From Isoetes taiwanensis (Eukaryota; Streptophyta; Lycopodiopsida; Isoetales; Isoetaceae), in NCBI GenBank assembly GCA_021234155.1, contig JAJEKV010000196.1, positions 62,001-126,000 on the forward strand: DNA of 64,000 nt. Reading direction: 5' to 3'. Under the pieces are notes generated by a model, which saw only the letters and a program-made list of their open reading frames with translations, did not search any database and was not told the DNA's origin. Below are positions 53,996 through 64,000 of the stretch, piece by piece. Numbering within the stretch: position 1 is the stretch's first letter; every line of letters begins with the position of its first letter. A program made the translations under genes and the position numbers.

Positions 53996-54877
53996 CCATT
54001 GATGCCATCATTGATGTTGCATGTTACACAACTGCTTCTAAACTAACTTATAGCTTGGAAAGAAAACCAATGCACCAGCAGGAACTACTTTTAAAATTTA
54101 TTGCAGTGCAGCTCCCAACTCATCCTGCAAATATCTAAAAGCATTCTCAAAGCTCAAATATAGTGTTGTTAAGTGCCAAGCGCGCAATAAAATTACAACT
54201 TAGCTCAGCGCTTAGTAGTGCTGCGCCCATAATGAAAGTTCAACTTAGCTCAACATAATGGTAGCCACATGGGAAGATCATAGAGTCAGACCCTTGCATA
54301 TGCAGGAGTGCTAATCACTCATTTTTCATTTATGATCAACAAAGCCCTGCACTACTGCTGCTGATTAGCATGCTGCCATCATTTCAAAACAGACCTTCGC
54401 CATCATTCCTGCTACCCAATGGCAATGAGTATATTTGATCTGGCTAAACTGATTCCACATACTACTGAGTACTGACCTTTAAATGTTCATGAGAGCTCTA
54501 GAAATTGTCCAAAACCTACAGTGTGTTGACCACTCGAGAAAGTGGTCTTAAAGCCATGAGGATACGATTGGGAGAAATAAAAAAGTTAAAAGGAAACAAA
54601 TCGCAAGTATATATAGATCATAAAATGTATGGCAAAAAGATAGTGTTTAAAATGGCCAAAGGGTGCAAAATGAAGCTAAGATTTAAACAATCAAAGAATT
54701 ATAGCAGGAACTAGTTGCCTAGCCTGAGATCTGACTCTTGGGCTCCATTTTGCCATAAAAGAGTTCTGCATCATAGCAATTTGGTGCCACAGTAAACAAT
54801 GCCATGGATGAGACTTGCTATATATGGCAGGCTATAGGAAATGACATGCGTTATCAATTCAAATGACATGTACTTAC
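53996..54877. other. Stretch without a recognisable gene
   Basis: AT-rich sequence downstream of the minus-strand spliced gene. It could include its 3' untranslated region. A 69-codon plus-strand frame at 54505-54714 is lysine-rich and unrecognised. Confidence 0.3.
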
Positions 54878-57026
54878 AAATGTGCCTCAAGCTAACACCA
54901 AATCCATTTTTCCTAGTGCTTATGAAATATCTACAGCATTTCCTGCAAACAATTGTTGATTCTTTTAATAACTGGAAGAGAATGAGCATCTTGAACGTAT
55001 TGGCAAATATACAATTAATACCTTTGGCTCTTTTCACAAAGCATGGAAGAATGAAAAGATATCAACCGCAGATGACACTCAACTCATTTACTGGTAGAAT
55101 GAGGGTGATATGATCCTTCATGCTTAAGGAGTACCATTTAGCACCAAGTAAGAAGTGATTTGTATAAGGATGTTTTATAATGAAACATCATTTCATTCTT
55201 ATCTACACTCACCTTAAATGCACTTGCAAGCAGCAATTCACAAACATTGAACTTGCTTCTTATAAAATAGCCAAATATGTTGGAGAATAGAAACAAGAAA
55301 AGAGACAAAATATTAGCTTTCATCGCCCCATTATTAGTTCTCAAAAGACCTTCAAAATCTGTTGGCTGTAATAAATTTGTTCTATAGGTTGGATGTAATG
55401 AGAGTACGGGCTATAGCATTTAACTTGTAATGGATTTAATATTAGAAATTGCATTACATCATGTGTACCTTGCATGACATGGGAGATAAAAAAAATAAGC
55501 TTGCAAAGAACTTACAGTCTCAGCTGACTGAGCAGATGCCAACTGAAGATAGTCTGCAAACACACATGGCGAAAACACGTAGTTGACCTTACAGTGCAAT
55601 GCAAGCAGATGCTTCTTAAGAATGCAAGGCTACCTCCAAAAGAACCTAAAACATAGCTGGCCAACCACACCATGCATATGCTCAAAGTGAATTATAAAGC
55701 AAAAGATGGGGACCTATAGATACACTATGTTGGGACCTACCATGTACGTATAACTGTTAGGATGCACTCAGTCCAATCCAGGTACACTACATACATCTTT
55801 TACTCGGTCTCGAAATTGAACCCAGCGTTACTAAAAGAGATGTATGCCAAGCACCTAAGTAGAATAGAATCGAAGGCTCTCTGGATTATCTGAACCCCGG
55901 GTGCTAGCCTTTTCCAATATGGAATGAATATAGCTGGAAATTTGTTGCAAAAATATGTGCTTCTCTAAGCAATGGTACAGAAAATGCAAACAAACATAAC
56001 AGATAGCAATAAGACATATAGACCTACGAGTTCGGTAACTTTAACTAAATGTACCTCCCATCAAAGCAACATCTTGCTTAGGCAACTCCTGTAACACACA
56101 CCAAAGCATACTTGATCAGAAAATAATGGCCACTTAGAAGTTCACTAATCTCATCCCAGCTGTGATGCTTTGATTTTGGGCACAGTCTTATATGAATTTG
56201 GTGAAGAAGTATCTACATTAGCCTGATCAAATTTTGCAGTTTGGGACCTTAGAAGCATATCATGTGATGGCAGTGAAATAATAAGTTACACGTCCATTTT
56301 GCAGATTAAAGAGAAATAAAAAATACCAGAGCTAATAAGGACTTAATAGCATGATTACCAGAATAGAGATTTCTGCTAGATATCTGCATATGAGGCTACT
56401 CTTTGACACTGTTGTTACTGGGCCCTGCAATCGCCTCTGTTTGCAGCATCTAAAAAACTAATTCATCATATCCCCATGGAGGTCCATGATAGAAAAATAC
56501 TTAGAATGGATGATTTCGTAATGACATCTCGTCGGCCTTAAAGATGCACCTGCATGCTTCCAAGACTTTAAAGAAACATGCTCACTCAAGGCTTTCTATG
56601 AGAAACTCTATGTTGGATGTAAACAACAGACTTAAACTCTTGCCTCTTCTTGTCGCAACAAGAGAATTGATTATAAAGGAAGAAGTCTGTAGATTCTCTC
56701 ACCTTCCTTGAGTTGCACTGCTATGCACCTATGTCTGAAAGAAAATCATTGCATAGTACAGTATCCTGCATGTTGCAATAAGACAATTGTTGAGCATATA
56801 ACGATCCCAGAAATCTTTTAGAGGTCTAAAATTCAAATACAGGCTTCTATTAGCTACATACCCGAGATAGAGACTGATTGAGGTTGGATTTCCCTGTATG
56901 AAATGCCCGAAATATGACCCAAAACATAGAGCACATGAGTGATAGAGAGTTTAGATGGCAAGAGAGCTAAAAGAAACCTTACCTGGATGAATAAAAGGAG
57001 CAACTAAGTTCTATTGCATCCGACTC
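54878..57026 (-). CDS. Spliced gene with microexons, unrecognised protein
   Basis: Nine candidate coding exons with consensus splice sites, in order: 57026-56983, 56873-56862 (12 nt), 56734-56703, 56565-56550 (16 nt), 56449-56359, 56088-56055, 55645-55634 (12 nt), 55553-55516 and 55365-55213, then 54942-54878 with the stop near 54931. Phases agree at every junction and the frame stays open for 144 codons, which is unlikely by chance. Readable parts include ESDAIELSCSFYSS, VSKSSLICRYLAEISILELP, KQDVALMGG and ASAQSAETPTDFEGLLRTNN. A hydrophobic stretch (ILSLFLFLFSNIFGYFI) near the end may span a membrane or be unspliced intron. No family recognised. Upstream exons may include the frame at 58027-58847. 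Confidence 0.55.
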
Positions 57027-57711
57027 CTTGAATTGGAAGAATTAGGAAGGACTATCGAGTTTAGAAGAGAAGGCCAAGAAACATTTTAGTCTTTGTAAAA
57101 AGTGCAACTTGCAACCTCTACAAAAAAAAAAACCAACTACTTTACGTACTCCTCACGTTTCAGCTTTTTGTTCTTTATAATGCAGATGTGGACTGATTGA
57201 AATTCTTATCTCCTAAAGGGGTACTTAGTAAAGAGAAGCCTGTATATACATGTTATCAAAGAGTTCTTATCGAAAGGGAAAGTCATGCTTTTCATTAAAA
57301 ATACAGATTCCATTTGTACAACTTTAAGAAAGTGCTTGAATCAAATGCGAGAACTAGTACAACCATTCATTTAATTGCTTATGTTTCACCCAAACTCTTG
57401 ATCACCAAAATACCAAGACTAGCACATGTGCTTGCCTTTCAAAATATAGAGAGTCGTAGATCAGATCAAAAGCGGTAGGTTTAAAAGTATTTACAAGCCC
57501 GATTTAAAGCGTCTGATGTGTTTATCTTTATGGATTCACAACCTATATCATGCGCATCTCCAAAAGGCATGTAGATTAAAGTTCCAGAGTGCTTTAGTTG
57601 AACAAATGTCGATTGTTTGAAGCTCTCAATCAGCACATCCATTCATAAGGCATCCATAATAGCTACTAGAAAACATGAAATCCATGTTACCTCCTGCTTG
57701 ATCAACCCGGC

Positions 57712-57790
57712 ACAATCATTAGCCAAATATGGGTAATCCCGCAATGTTTAGTACAATCATTAGCTAAATATGGTTAATCCTGCAATGGCC
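57712..57790. repeat. 41-bp-period tandem duplication
   Basis: ACAATCATTAGCCAAATATG and ACAATCATTAGCTAAATATG start near-identical 35-bp units at 57712 and 57753. They lie in a presumed intron or untranslated exon of the minus-strand gene. Confidence 0.8.
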
Positions 57791-58026
57791 ATCAAGTAAG
57801 CAAGGGAGATAAGACACCTACGGTTTTATCCTCCTCTTTTTCTACAATAGTTATGGAAATACATGCCTAGGCTACAAGTAAAGAATAACTATTATGATTT
57901 TAGTCACAAACCAAGTAAAGTAAAATGCATTTTTATGAAAATAAACATGAAGAAGATTTGTCATGGGGTATCAAACTGGAAAAAAACAGTAACTCAATTT
58001 TAGCAGCCAAAAATTGTGAAACATAC

Positions 58027-58847
58027 CTATATATCATCGTTAAATAGCATGCTCGAGTCCAACATGCTTGAGTCTAACATGCTTGAGTCTAACGAATCTG
58101 CTGCTCCATCAACCTCAAGAATCTTTTCTTTGTTGGTCTTATGCTTTGACAGCTTATATTCAACTTGATACTGTTGATATTCTTGATGTTCCAATACAAC
58201 ATTGAAAGGGGTGCCAAATATGATCTTGAATAGCTCTTTTTCGGCCTCCACATCTTCCACTATGCTTGCAACCTCAAAGGGAGTTCCAGAGTGGCAGTAT
58301 AACTTGGATAAACCACCACTCGCCTTTTTGCAGCCTTGGATATAACCTTTATATTTACCAATTTTGAATGGGCGGGATACTTTATCCACGCCTTGTATCT
58401 CGACTACACATTCTTGAGAGCAATTTGCTAACCACCCAAAGAAATCCCCATCATGATATTTCATTGTTTTCTCCAACAAATGTTCATGAACAAAATCTAA
58501 GAAAAATCTCTTAATCAACCTCTTTTGCTTGAATGAAAGTCCTTCAAGAACAACGACTCTTTTTCTTAAGAGTTTAATCTCCTCAAACAACGACTCTAAA
58601 GTAAGAGGCTTGATCTTTGATGTATTTCTGGCCTCGTTCTCCTTCTCTCCATTCTCATCATTATAAGAAAAAAAAAACTCCTCAACTGGAGGACTATTAT
58701 CTAATTCCTCTCTCTTAACCTCAATTGTTTTGGCCTTCAATATCGACCTTCCCTTCTGATACTGGTTAACTAGACTTTCTCTAGTGATATGAGATGGTCC
58801 TCTATCGAGCCCGCCAAAGGGCGTGGAGATGGCGGTAATATAGACAT
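58027..58847 (-). CDS. Large exon or gene fragment, unrecognised, C-terminal DSSML repeats
   Basis: The minus-strand frame is open from about 58870 to a stop at 58027 (about 270 codons). A good acceptor, CAATTTCAACAG, lies at 58848. There is no in-frame ATG in the first 130 codons, so an upstream exon is likely. Visible: TAISTPFGGLDRGPSHITRE, a coiled-coil-like LTLESLFEEIKLLRKRVVVL, GDFFGWLANCSQECVVEIQG and three DSSML units near the end (15-bp DNA repeats TCTAACATGCTTGAG). The stop TAG coincides with a strong donor, ATATAG/GTATGT. Family unknown. It may be the first part of the gene at 54878-57026. Confidence 0.55.
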
Positions 58848-58859
58848 CTGTTGAAATTG

Positions 58860-59504
58860 AAAAGGAGGAAAGAACTTAACTTAGGTTAACCGTGTAACGA
58901 AACCAAGAGATTAGTTTTAGATGTCAACAACTGATAAGGGGAGAGCTTTACTAACCCCTGGAGCATACGGCGACCAAAGCTTAGAGGTCAACAACTGGTA
59001 GCCATGGCAACAACCATAGTAAAATCTAATTTTTGGGCTTAATATGGCGGAAGTTTAAGGCGAAGGTGTGTATTTGGAGCCAAAAAAGTGGAGTCGAAGG
59101 AAAGGAATGAAAGCCACTTTAATGGGCTAATGAGGTAAACGTTAATGCTCAACGTTGGGGTGACTTTAATGGAAGGTCCCATTAATGGTGATACCATTCT
59201 CAGGTATCCTCCCAACATGGGTAATATGGTGACATGGAGGGTGTCCACAAAGACACGCGTGACGTGACATGGGCAAAATGACGCAACAGTCCGGGTTGTA
59301 CGTACAACCAGGAGAGTGTTACACCTCCATTTACCAGCAATGCCTCTATAAACTGTAGCCCATTCCAAAATCAATTTTTTCAAAAGCCACTAGTCGCAAG
59401 ATCGGCCTTCAAGATCCAGGATAATAATATATGGCACTCTTAGCCCAACAAGCCTGCAAGCCTCAAACAAAAGCTTACAAGCTTATATCATAATGTGCCA
59501 AGCA
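58860..59504. other. Upstream region of the 58-kb gene
   Basis: Nothing certain. A 114-codon minus-strand frame (59039-59383) has no recognisable motif. The region may hold the promoter and 5' exon of the gene at 58 kb. Confidence 0.3.
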
Positions 59505-59765
59505 TCATGCTTCAACTTGAAAAAGGAAAGAGAAAAGAACAATCAGTCCTGTAAGCAAAGAAACTAAAGCAAGAAAGATGAATTGGCCCTTCAAGAGCTC
59601 CATTGGTTGCTTTTTGGGTTGCCCGAAGGGCAAACCCTTGCTTTGATGGGTGATGGCATATTCTTGTTTAATGGTTTGGATTGTTTGGTTATGGCGATCC
59701 GACAATCCTTGTAATTTGGTTCTCTGCGTTATTCCTTCACCCAACAAGGGCCTCAGGTCGTTCAT
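59505..59765 (-). CDS. Small possible tail-anchored membrane protein
   Basis: 86 codons starting MNDLRPLLGEGITQRTKLQG with an ATG. The N-terminal part is polar (HNQTIQTIKQEYAITHQSKG). The last 25 residues are one hydrophobic segment, QFIFLALVSLLTGLIVLFSF, with a five-residue tail, the layout of a tail-anchored protein. A possible upstream exon lies at about 60240-60065 and ends at a donor-like CTGG/GTGAGT; a SINE lies between them. No family is recognised, and the ATG has not been confirmed as the genuine start. Confidence 0.4.
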   Translation of the reverse strand: MNDLRPLLGEGITQRTKLQGLSDRHNQTIQTIKQEYAITHQSKGLPFGQPKKQPMELLKGQFIFLALVSLLTGLIVLFSFLFQVEA

Positions 59766-59834
59766 CCGCGCGAGGGCACGTTAGGGTGAGATCTAAGAGT
59801 TCACTGGAACTGAAGTATCTTTGATAAATATATG

Positions 59835-59925
59835 ATATTAGCAAGGTTTGAACCCTGAACCAAATGCACATTAACTTGACAAAGCTAGACCTATACTACT
59901 GACTTACCACATCTCTCAAATATGA
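59835..59925 (-). repeat. tRNA-derived SINE head
   Basis: On the minus strand, A-box-like GGTAAGTCAGTAGTATAGG (59890-59908) precedes a near-perfect B box, GGGTTCAAACC (59845-59855), at tRNA-like spacing. No complete cloverleaf. It lies between the small membrane-protein frame and its possible upstream exon. Confidence 0.55.
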
Positions 59926-60960
59926 CTAATTAACACCTAGAAAATAAGTGTAAGGGCAACCCACAGTGCGTTAGCACCTTATTTATCAAGCTTCAGTCAA
60001 TAAAACCAGAACACTGTTATGGTGCAAACCCACTAGAGAAGAAATCCGCCAAATACGGAACTCACCCAGCTTTGGCGAGTCATGCTCAAATTCAAGAACA
60101 TGGCTTCTAGAAGCCTTGGCCGTTTCTTAGTAGGCAAGAACAAGCATTTGCTCCTGAGTCGTGTCCAAGAACCCGCCGTGTCCAAGATTCTATTCCTGGA
60201 TGATTGCCTCTCACTCAAACCTCCATGTCCTAACTTCATATCCCAAACATGGAAAAAAATGCCAAAATAAATAAGCAGCAGTCCACATCAAAAACCTATG
60301 ATTTGAAATTAATACATTCCAAAACCTTAGCCCAAACCTTAAGAAGAGTAAAGTTAAAATACAAAAAACCAATTTCTGGCGTTATATAATATATAACGTT
60401 GATTTTTTTCAAAACATGTAGAGTAATTGTATTTTGGCTCATGAAGATGGAGCCTAAGGCAACGATTATCTTTGGCACCCGTGACAAGCAAAAAGCTATC
60501 ATAAGGCCTGAGAAATTTTAAAGCACGAAGGGGTGAGACTATGAGATATATTAATTGTGTCATTTGAATTGTTGCCTAAGGAAGATAGTTTTGGGTTGCC
60601 CCAAGGGCTAACCGTAGGGGTGGATGCTACAAAGTTCTACGATTTAGGCGGTGGATATGTGGCCTATATCTGATTTGGACGGTGAGGATGTGGCCTAGAG
60701 CTAAGGGAATCGTAAAAGTGATAATTCTTTTGCTTACAAGTTTTTTCTATTACGGGCTTGGGTTTCTTGAAGTGAAATGATCGTTAACTGGGAGTATTAA
60801 CAAGCTAGTATGGTTTCTAATTTTCTACATAATGCTTAAGTGGTTACTTTTAGAAATGCTTCTTGAACCCTCATGAGGGAAATCTATGGTCACAAACTTC
60901 AGTATTATTCAACACATAGGATGGTTTGTTAGGCATTTGCGTTCATACCTGAAATTTTCA
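59926..60960. other. Stretch without a confident gene
   Basis: Overlapping frames on both strands at 60033-60270 include the possible upstream exon noted above. The rest is AT-rich and unrecognised. Confidence 0.3.
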
Positions 60961-60969
60961 TTCAATGTT

Positions 60970-61290
60970 AAAAAGTTAATGGTTCAATTCTGTCTTTCCG
61001 GCATACGAAATGTAGCATCTGTGCCATCTCTTGGTCAGGCCTTCCGTTATCACTTAGGAGGCCGACAAATGGCGCTCTATTAAAACTGAATTGTGCGGGG
61101 TTCTCTTCTTTAAGAAGCTGTATTATCAGATACCTAGATACCCAAAGAACGAATACTAATGACTAATTCTAGTTGAGCACTACCATATAAGAGACTCAAA
61201 AGAATACAGGGTTAATGGCTCATTGTGTTCTACGTATTTCCCGGCATAAATGTAGCGTCCGCTCCATTTATTGGCCAGGCCTTTCTTATT
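60970..61290. repeat. Diverged duplicated segment upstream of the promoter-like block
   Basis: A segment with GTTAATGG...CCGGCATA(C)GAAATGTAGC...GGTCAGGCCTTCCGTTAT (60975-61050) recurs in diverged form at 61205-61290. The second copy leads directly into the ACGCGT repeats. Confidence 0.6.
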
Positions 61291-61294
61291 ATAC

Positions 61295-61374
61295 ACGCGT
61301 CTTCCCCTGCATTTCGTATTCTACGCGTCTTCCCATGCATTTCATATTCTACGCGTCTTTCCATCTATAAATAG
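61295..61374 (+). promoter_or_regulatory. Promoter-like block: three ACGCGT repeats and a TATA box
   Basis: ACGCGTCTT occurs at 61295, 61323 and 61351, a 28-bp period, in units that also contain TGCATTTC. Ten bases after the last unit stands a consensus TATA box, CTATAAATAG (61365-61374). A transcript would start near 61400 and include the 0.85-kb repeat at 61465-62324. This suggests the block is the U3 part of a retroelement promoter. Confidence 0.6.
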
Positions 61375-61464
61375 AAAATCCGAACCATTGCCACTCTGCA
61401 TTCCGCGTCCATTGCTTCGCTCCGCATCATTCGCTCTGCATCATTCAGCTCGAAGTAAGCCTTT

Positions 61465-62324
61465 GTTAACATTGACCCCAGCCCCAATCAATGTTATACC
61501 AAGGCCCCGGTGTAAAGCTAACAGACGCAGCGTAGTAAAGGCTGGACTTCGGTGTGACCTAAAAAACGCGCCACCATAATCGAAATGGATTAAGCGTTAC
61601 CTTTGGCACCAGCGTCAGCCCGATCGGCGCCACCACATAGCGAGCCGGACCAGTGTGCCATCGTTACCTTTGGCGCCCGATTAATCGGCTGGATCGGCGT
61701 TGATTCAAATCATAAAGAGGCGTGGTCACCATCGGTTACACGAATGGCGGGGATCGCGGTTCTCCGCAGCTGCAGCCTACCTTGACCTAGGATTAAAGAT
61801 TGCTGCATAGATTTTGCCTTAATAACCGAGGAAAGTACTAATGATTAATCACTTTTTGGAGCTATATTTAGTGGATGCAGTTGAAGACCTAAGTTTGGGA
61901 TCAGTGTTTCCACTCACGAATTCTGGCCTCGGCGTTGAAGCCTTGGCGATTTGATGAACATCTGATTTCCAGTTCTTGAGCGGTGCTTGGACTGGTTGAT
62001 CTGTATTCTTCTCTTTTATGAGATTCGACTTAGTGCCTTCAGTATTTGTGTTCTTATGAGCTTTTTATCTTATGATTCATTGTGTTTTATCACTCGCTCA
62101 ACAGAGTTGTTTTACAAAAATGTTCTCTGAGTTCTTGATGAGTTGAGTCGAGTGAGTCAGAGTTCCATTTCTTGCTCTGAGTTGGAGTATGATCATTGTC
62201 ATGCTATTGTCCAAAATCTCGCGTGACACCTCTGTTCCACAGGTCGAGCTCCATCAGCGCAAAGAGTCATCACTTTGCTGCTGAACCCGCTCCTGGTGGC
62301 TTGACCCAAACCTTGGCCAAAACA
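61465..62324 (+). repeat. 0.85-kb dispersed repeat, copy 2
   Basis: Same orientation as 21646-22489. Starts TGTTAACATTGACC, ends GGCCAAAACA. It is followed by CTGGTGCAGATTGCCGGG, which could be a primer-binding site, and then by a proline-rich gag-like region. Unlike copy 1 it is preceded by a TATA-box promoter block. It could be an LTR or, if the promoter belongs to it, the transcribed R-U5 part of a longer LTR. Confidence 0.65.
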
Positions 62325-62379
62325 CTGGTGCAGATTGCCGGGTTAACCTCATTATTTTCAATTGGTTGATGCATTTATG

Positions 62380-63331
62380 ACATTTTACTCCGGAAGAAAC
62401 TGTTCGACAGGCAGCAGCATGCATGGAGCGACTTATTCGGCAAAATTCTTATTCACATGGTGCTCCATGTTCCCCACCACGACGTTCTTTCGCTTCTGCT
62501 CCGGACTTAACTGAGCCTTTTGCTTATCCTCCCGGATCCCTTCCAGGGTCCCCCAATTGAACGATGTTTCAGGATGATTTCCTTACGACCTCCAGCACGT
62601 GGTATCATCAGAATACTACTGATCCTCCTTCTGGAGCTCGTTCACCCTACTTGTCTAACAATGGCTCTCCTCCACCCCATTATCTTTCCTTCTCATCATG
62701 TTGGTACTCAACCTCTAGATGATTTTGCACTTCCGCCCTCCGCTGTTCCCTCTCAACCTTCATGTCCTCCTTCCTATCTTTGGAGCTTCCCCTCCACAGG
62801 GCCAGTCCTCCTCACATGTTTACCCGCCCCCCACACATACCGCCACTTCGCAACCGGCAGCTCCAGGTTATCCTGCCAATGGGCCACCTGCCGCTCCTCC
62901 TGCTGTGCATACTTCTTATTATCAACCACCCTCTCCTGCCGCTAAGGGCGTTTATTATCAAAAATGTTTCAGCCCCTGCCCCTCTAGTTGTTCCTCCGAT
63001 AGCTCCTTCCGCTGCTTATGCACTAGCAACTCCGATGGCCGCACCAATTTACTACTCTAGTCCTCCTCCGGTTACAACCGCCGCATCTCACACTGCCCCT
63101 CCTATGCCCACTACACAACAGCCTCTACCACCTTCCCCAACTCCTATTTACTTCACCACTGCTCCGCCAGCTCCAACTGTTGTGCCCCCTCATCCGCAGA
63201 TGCCGCCTGTCACTTACTCTGCTCCTGCCCCGCCCACGGTGTCTCTCCTTGTACCCCCTCCACCAGTTTATGGTGTGCCAATTGCTTTGCCCCCGCACTA
63301 TTTTCAACAGATCTATCTAGATGGTAACTAG
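62380..63331 (+). pseudogene. Proline-rich gag-like remnant
   Basis: Shortly after the repeat a frame reads TPEETVRQAAACMERLIRQN and RRSFASAPDLTEPFAYPPGS. After a stop and frame shifts the reading becomes strongly Pro/Ser/Tyr/Ala-rich, ending PPPVYGVPIALPPHYFQQIY. The position after a possible LTR and primer site suggests a retroelement gag or leader protein. No zinc knuckle, protease or RT is seen before the window ends. Confidence 0.45.
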
Positions 63332-63339
63332 ACTAAATC

Positions 63340-63698
63340 AACACGAATAATTATTTGCCGTTTCCGCACGGGGAACCACAAGTTGATGATTGAACAGGGC
63401 AGATGGCAGCGACCGATTGTACCAAGGGAACAAATGCCCGACATCTGCGCCCATGATGGGGCAAGATGGCCACAACTAGACTAGGGGTTCAGGTCGGGTC
63501 ATGACATTAGACCTAACTAAAACTAGGTGGGCGGCATTAGCCATCAAGGAGATCTTTGGATATGAATGAATTACGGGAAGAAGGATCGGTAGGCAACCGC
63601 TTAATTTGGATCTGGATCGGGCCACAATCATTGAACATATATCACTACTAGGATTGTATCATCTTTGGGGAGTGGTTTTTTCCCACCCACATTGTGAG
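63340..63698. other. Stretch without a recognisable gene
   Basis: No coding motif found between the proline-rich remnant and the putative LTR start. Confidence 0.3.
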
Positions 63699-64000
63699 TG
63701 TGACGTTCCCCGCTAATATACGGTATTTATACTTGTATTATCGGGCCACGTTACGAGTATACGGCAATTAATTGACATATACCTCTCCAACGTGTAAGTT
63801 GCACCATGGGGGTGAACTTATTTTAATCCAAAAGTAGTCACATTTAACCTTTAAATGTACCTACCTAGGATGGCGCCAAGTGTCAACTTTTAGGACATTC
63901 AGATGAAATGCCCTAAAAGTGTCTATTAAAAGGGCTCTAACCCTAAAAGTGCCCTTTTCCTCGATTCGCGTGCCCTAGATCTGCGCCCACTTCGAAGGAG
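63699..64000 (+). repeat. Probable 5' part of another LTR, cut by the window end
   Basis: TGTGACGTTCCCCGC resembles plant LTR starts. About 220 bp later a TATA-like TCTATTAAAAGGG (63924-63936) is followed by CTCTAACCCTAAAAGTGCCC, as at a U3/R boundary. CCCTAAAAGTG occurs twice. The other end is outside the window, so this is inference. Confidence 0.4.

Noticed and set aside
59039..59383. Minus-strand frame of 114 codons as a gene
   Set aside because: No motif, no convincing start, and it lies where the promoter or first intron of the 58-kb gene is expected.

Overview
This looks like nuclear DNA from a large, repeat-rich land-plant genome. The evidence is fragments of a G-type lectin S-domain receptor kinase, a PLS-class PPR protein, Ty3/gypsy, LINE, MULE, Helitron-like and SINE elements, and a spliced gene with plant-like splice sites. 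The species cannot be fixed from sequence alone. No rRNA, intact tRNA, organelle block or CRISPR array is visible. Single-exon genes are almost absent; most of the window is layers of transposons, many datable relative to each other because one interrupts another.

Layout. 0-6 kb: one arm of a 53-kb-spaced inverted duplication, a cluster of tRNA-derived repeats, a LINE fragment, and a 5'-truncated LINE with a 14-bp target-site duplication (TSD) that contains a 321-bp MITE. 6.2-17.5 kb: a minus-strand LINE split by a 9.0-kb GC-rich Mutator-like element (MULE) with a 9-bp TSD; removing the insert rejoins the reverse transcriptase in frame. 18.8-21.2 kb: a second LINE, interrupted by a second 321-bp MITE. 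21.6-24.3 kb: a 0.85-kb dispersed repeat, retroelement debris and a pure (GA)72 tract. 24.6-38.7 kb: three elements (A, B, C) head-to-tail in a T-rich site, each with asymmetric terminal inverted repeats and a CTAG 3' end, two carrying recognisable host-gene fragments. B also holds the 3' end of an antisense Helitron and a 1.65-kb pyrimidine tract. 40-45 kb: MITEs, foldback structures and a decayed gene with a DGQH motif. 45-48 kb: rearranged Ty3/gypsy pieces with a SINE. 49.4-53.6 kb: a young Ty3/gypsy element without gag, inserted in the second arm of the inverted duplication. 54.9-58.9 kb: the best host-gene candidate, a minus-strand spliced gene with very short exons. 59.5 kb: a small possible tail-anchored protein. 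61-64 kb: a promoter-like block, the second 0.85-kb repeat, a proline-rich gag-like remnant and the probable start of another LTR.

The most notable items are the serial A-B-C array, the LTR element whose 3' LTR is preceded by an exact reverse complement of its primer-binding site, and the microexon gene. All family names come from motif recognition by eye; no database search was possible.
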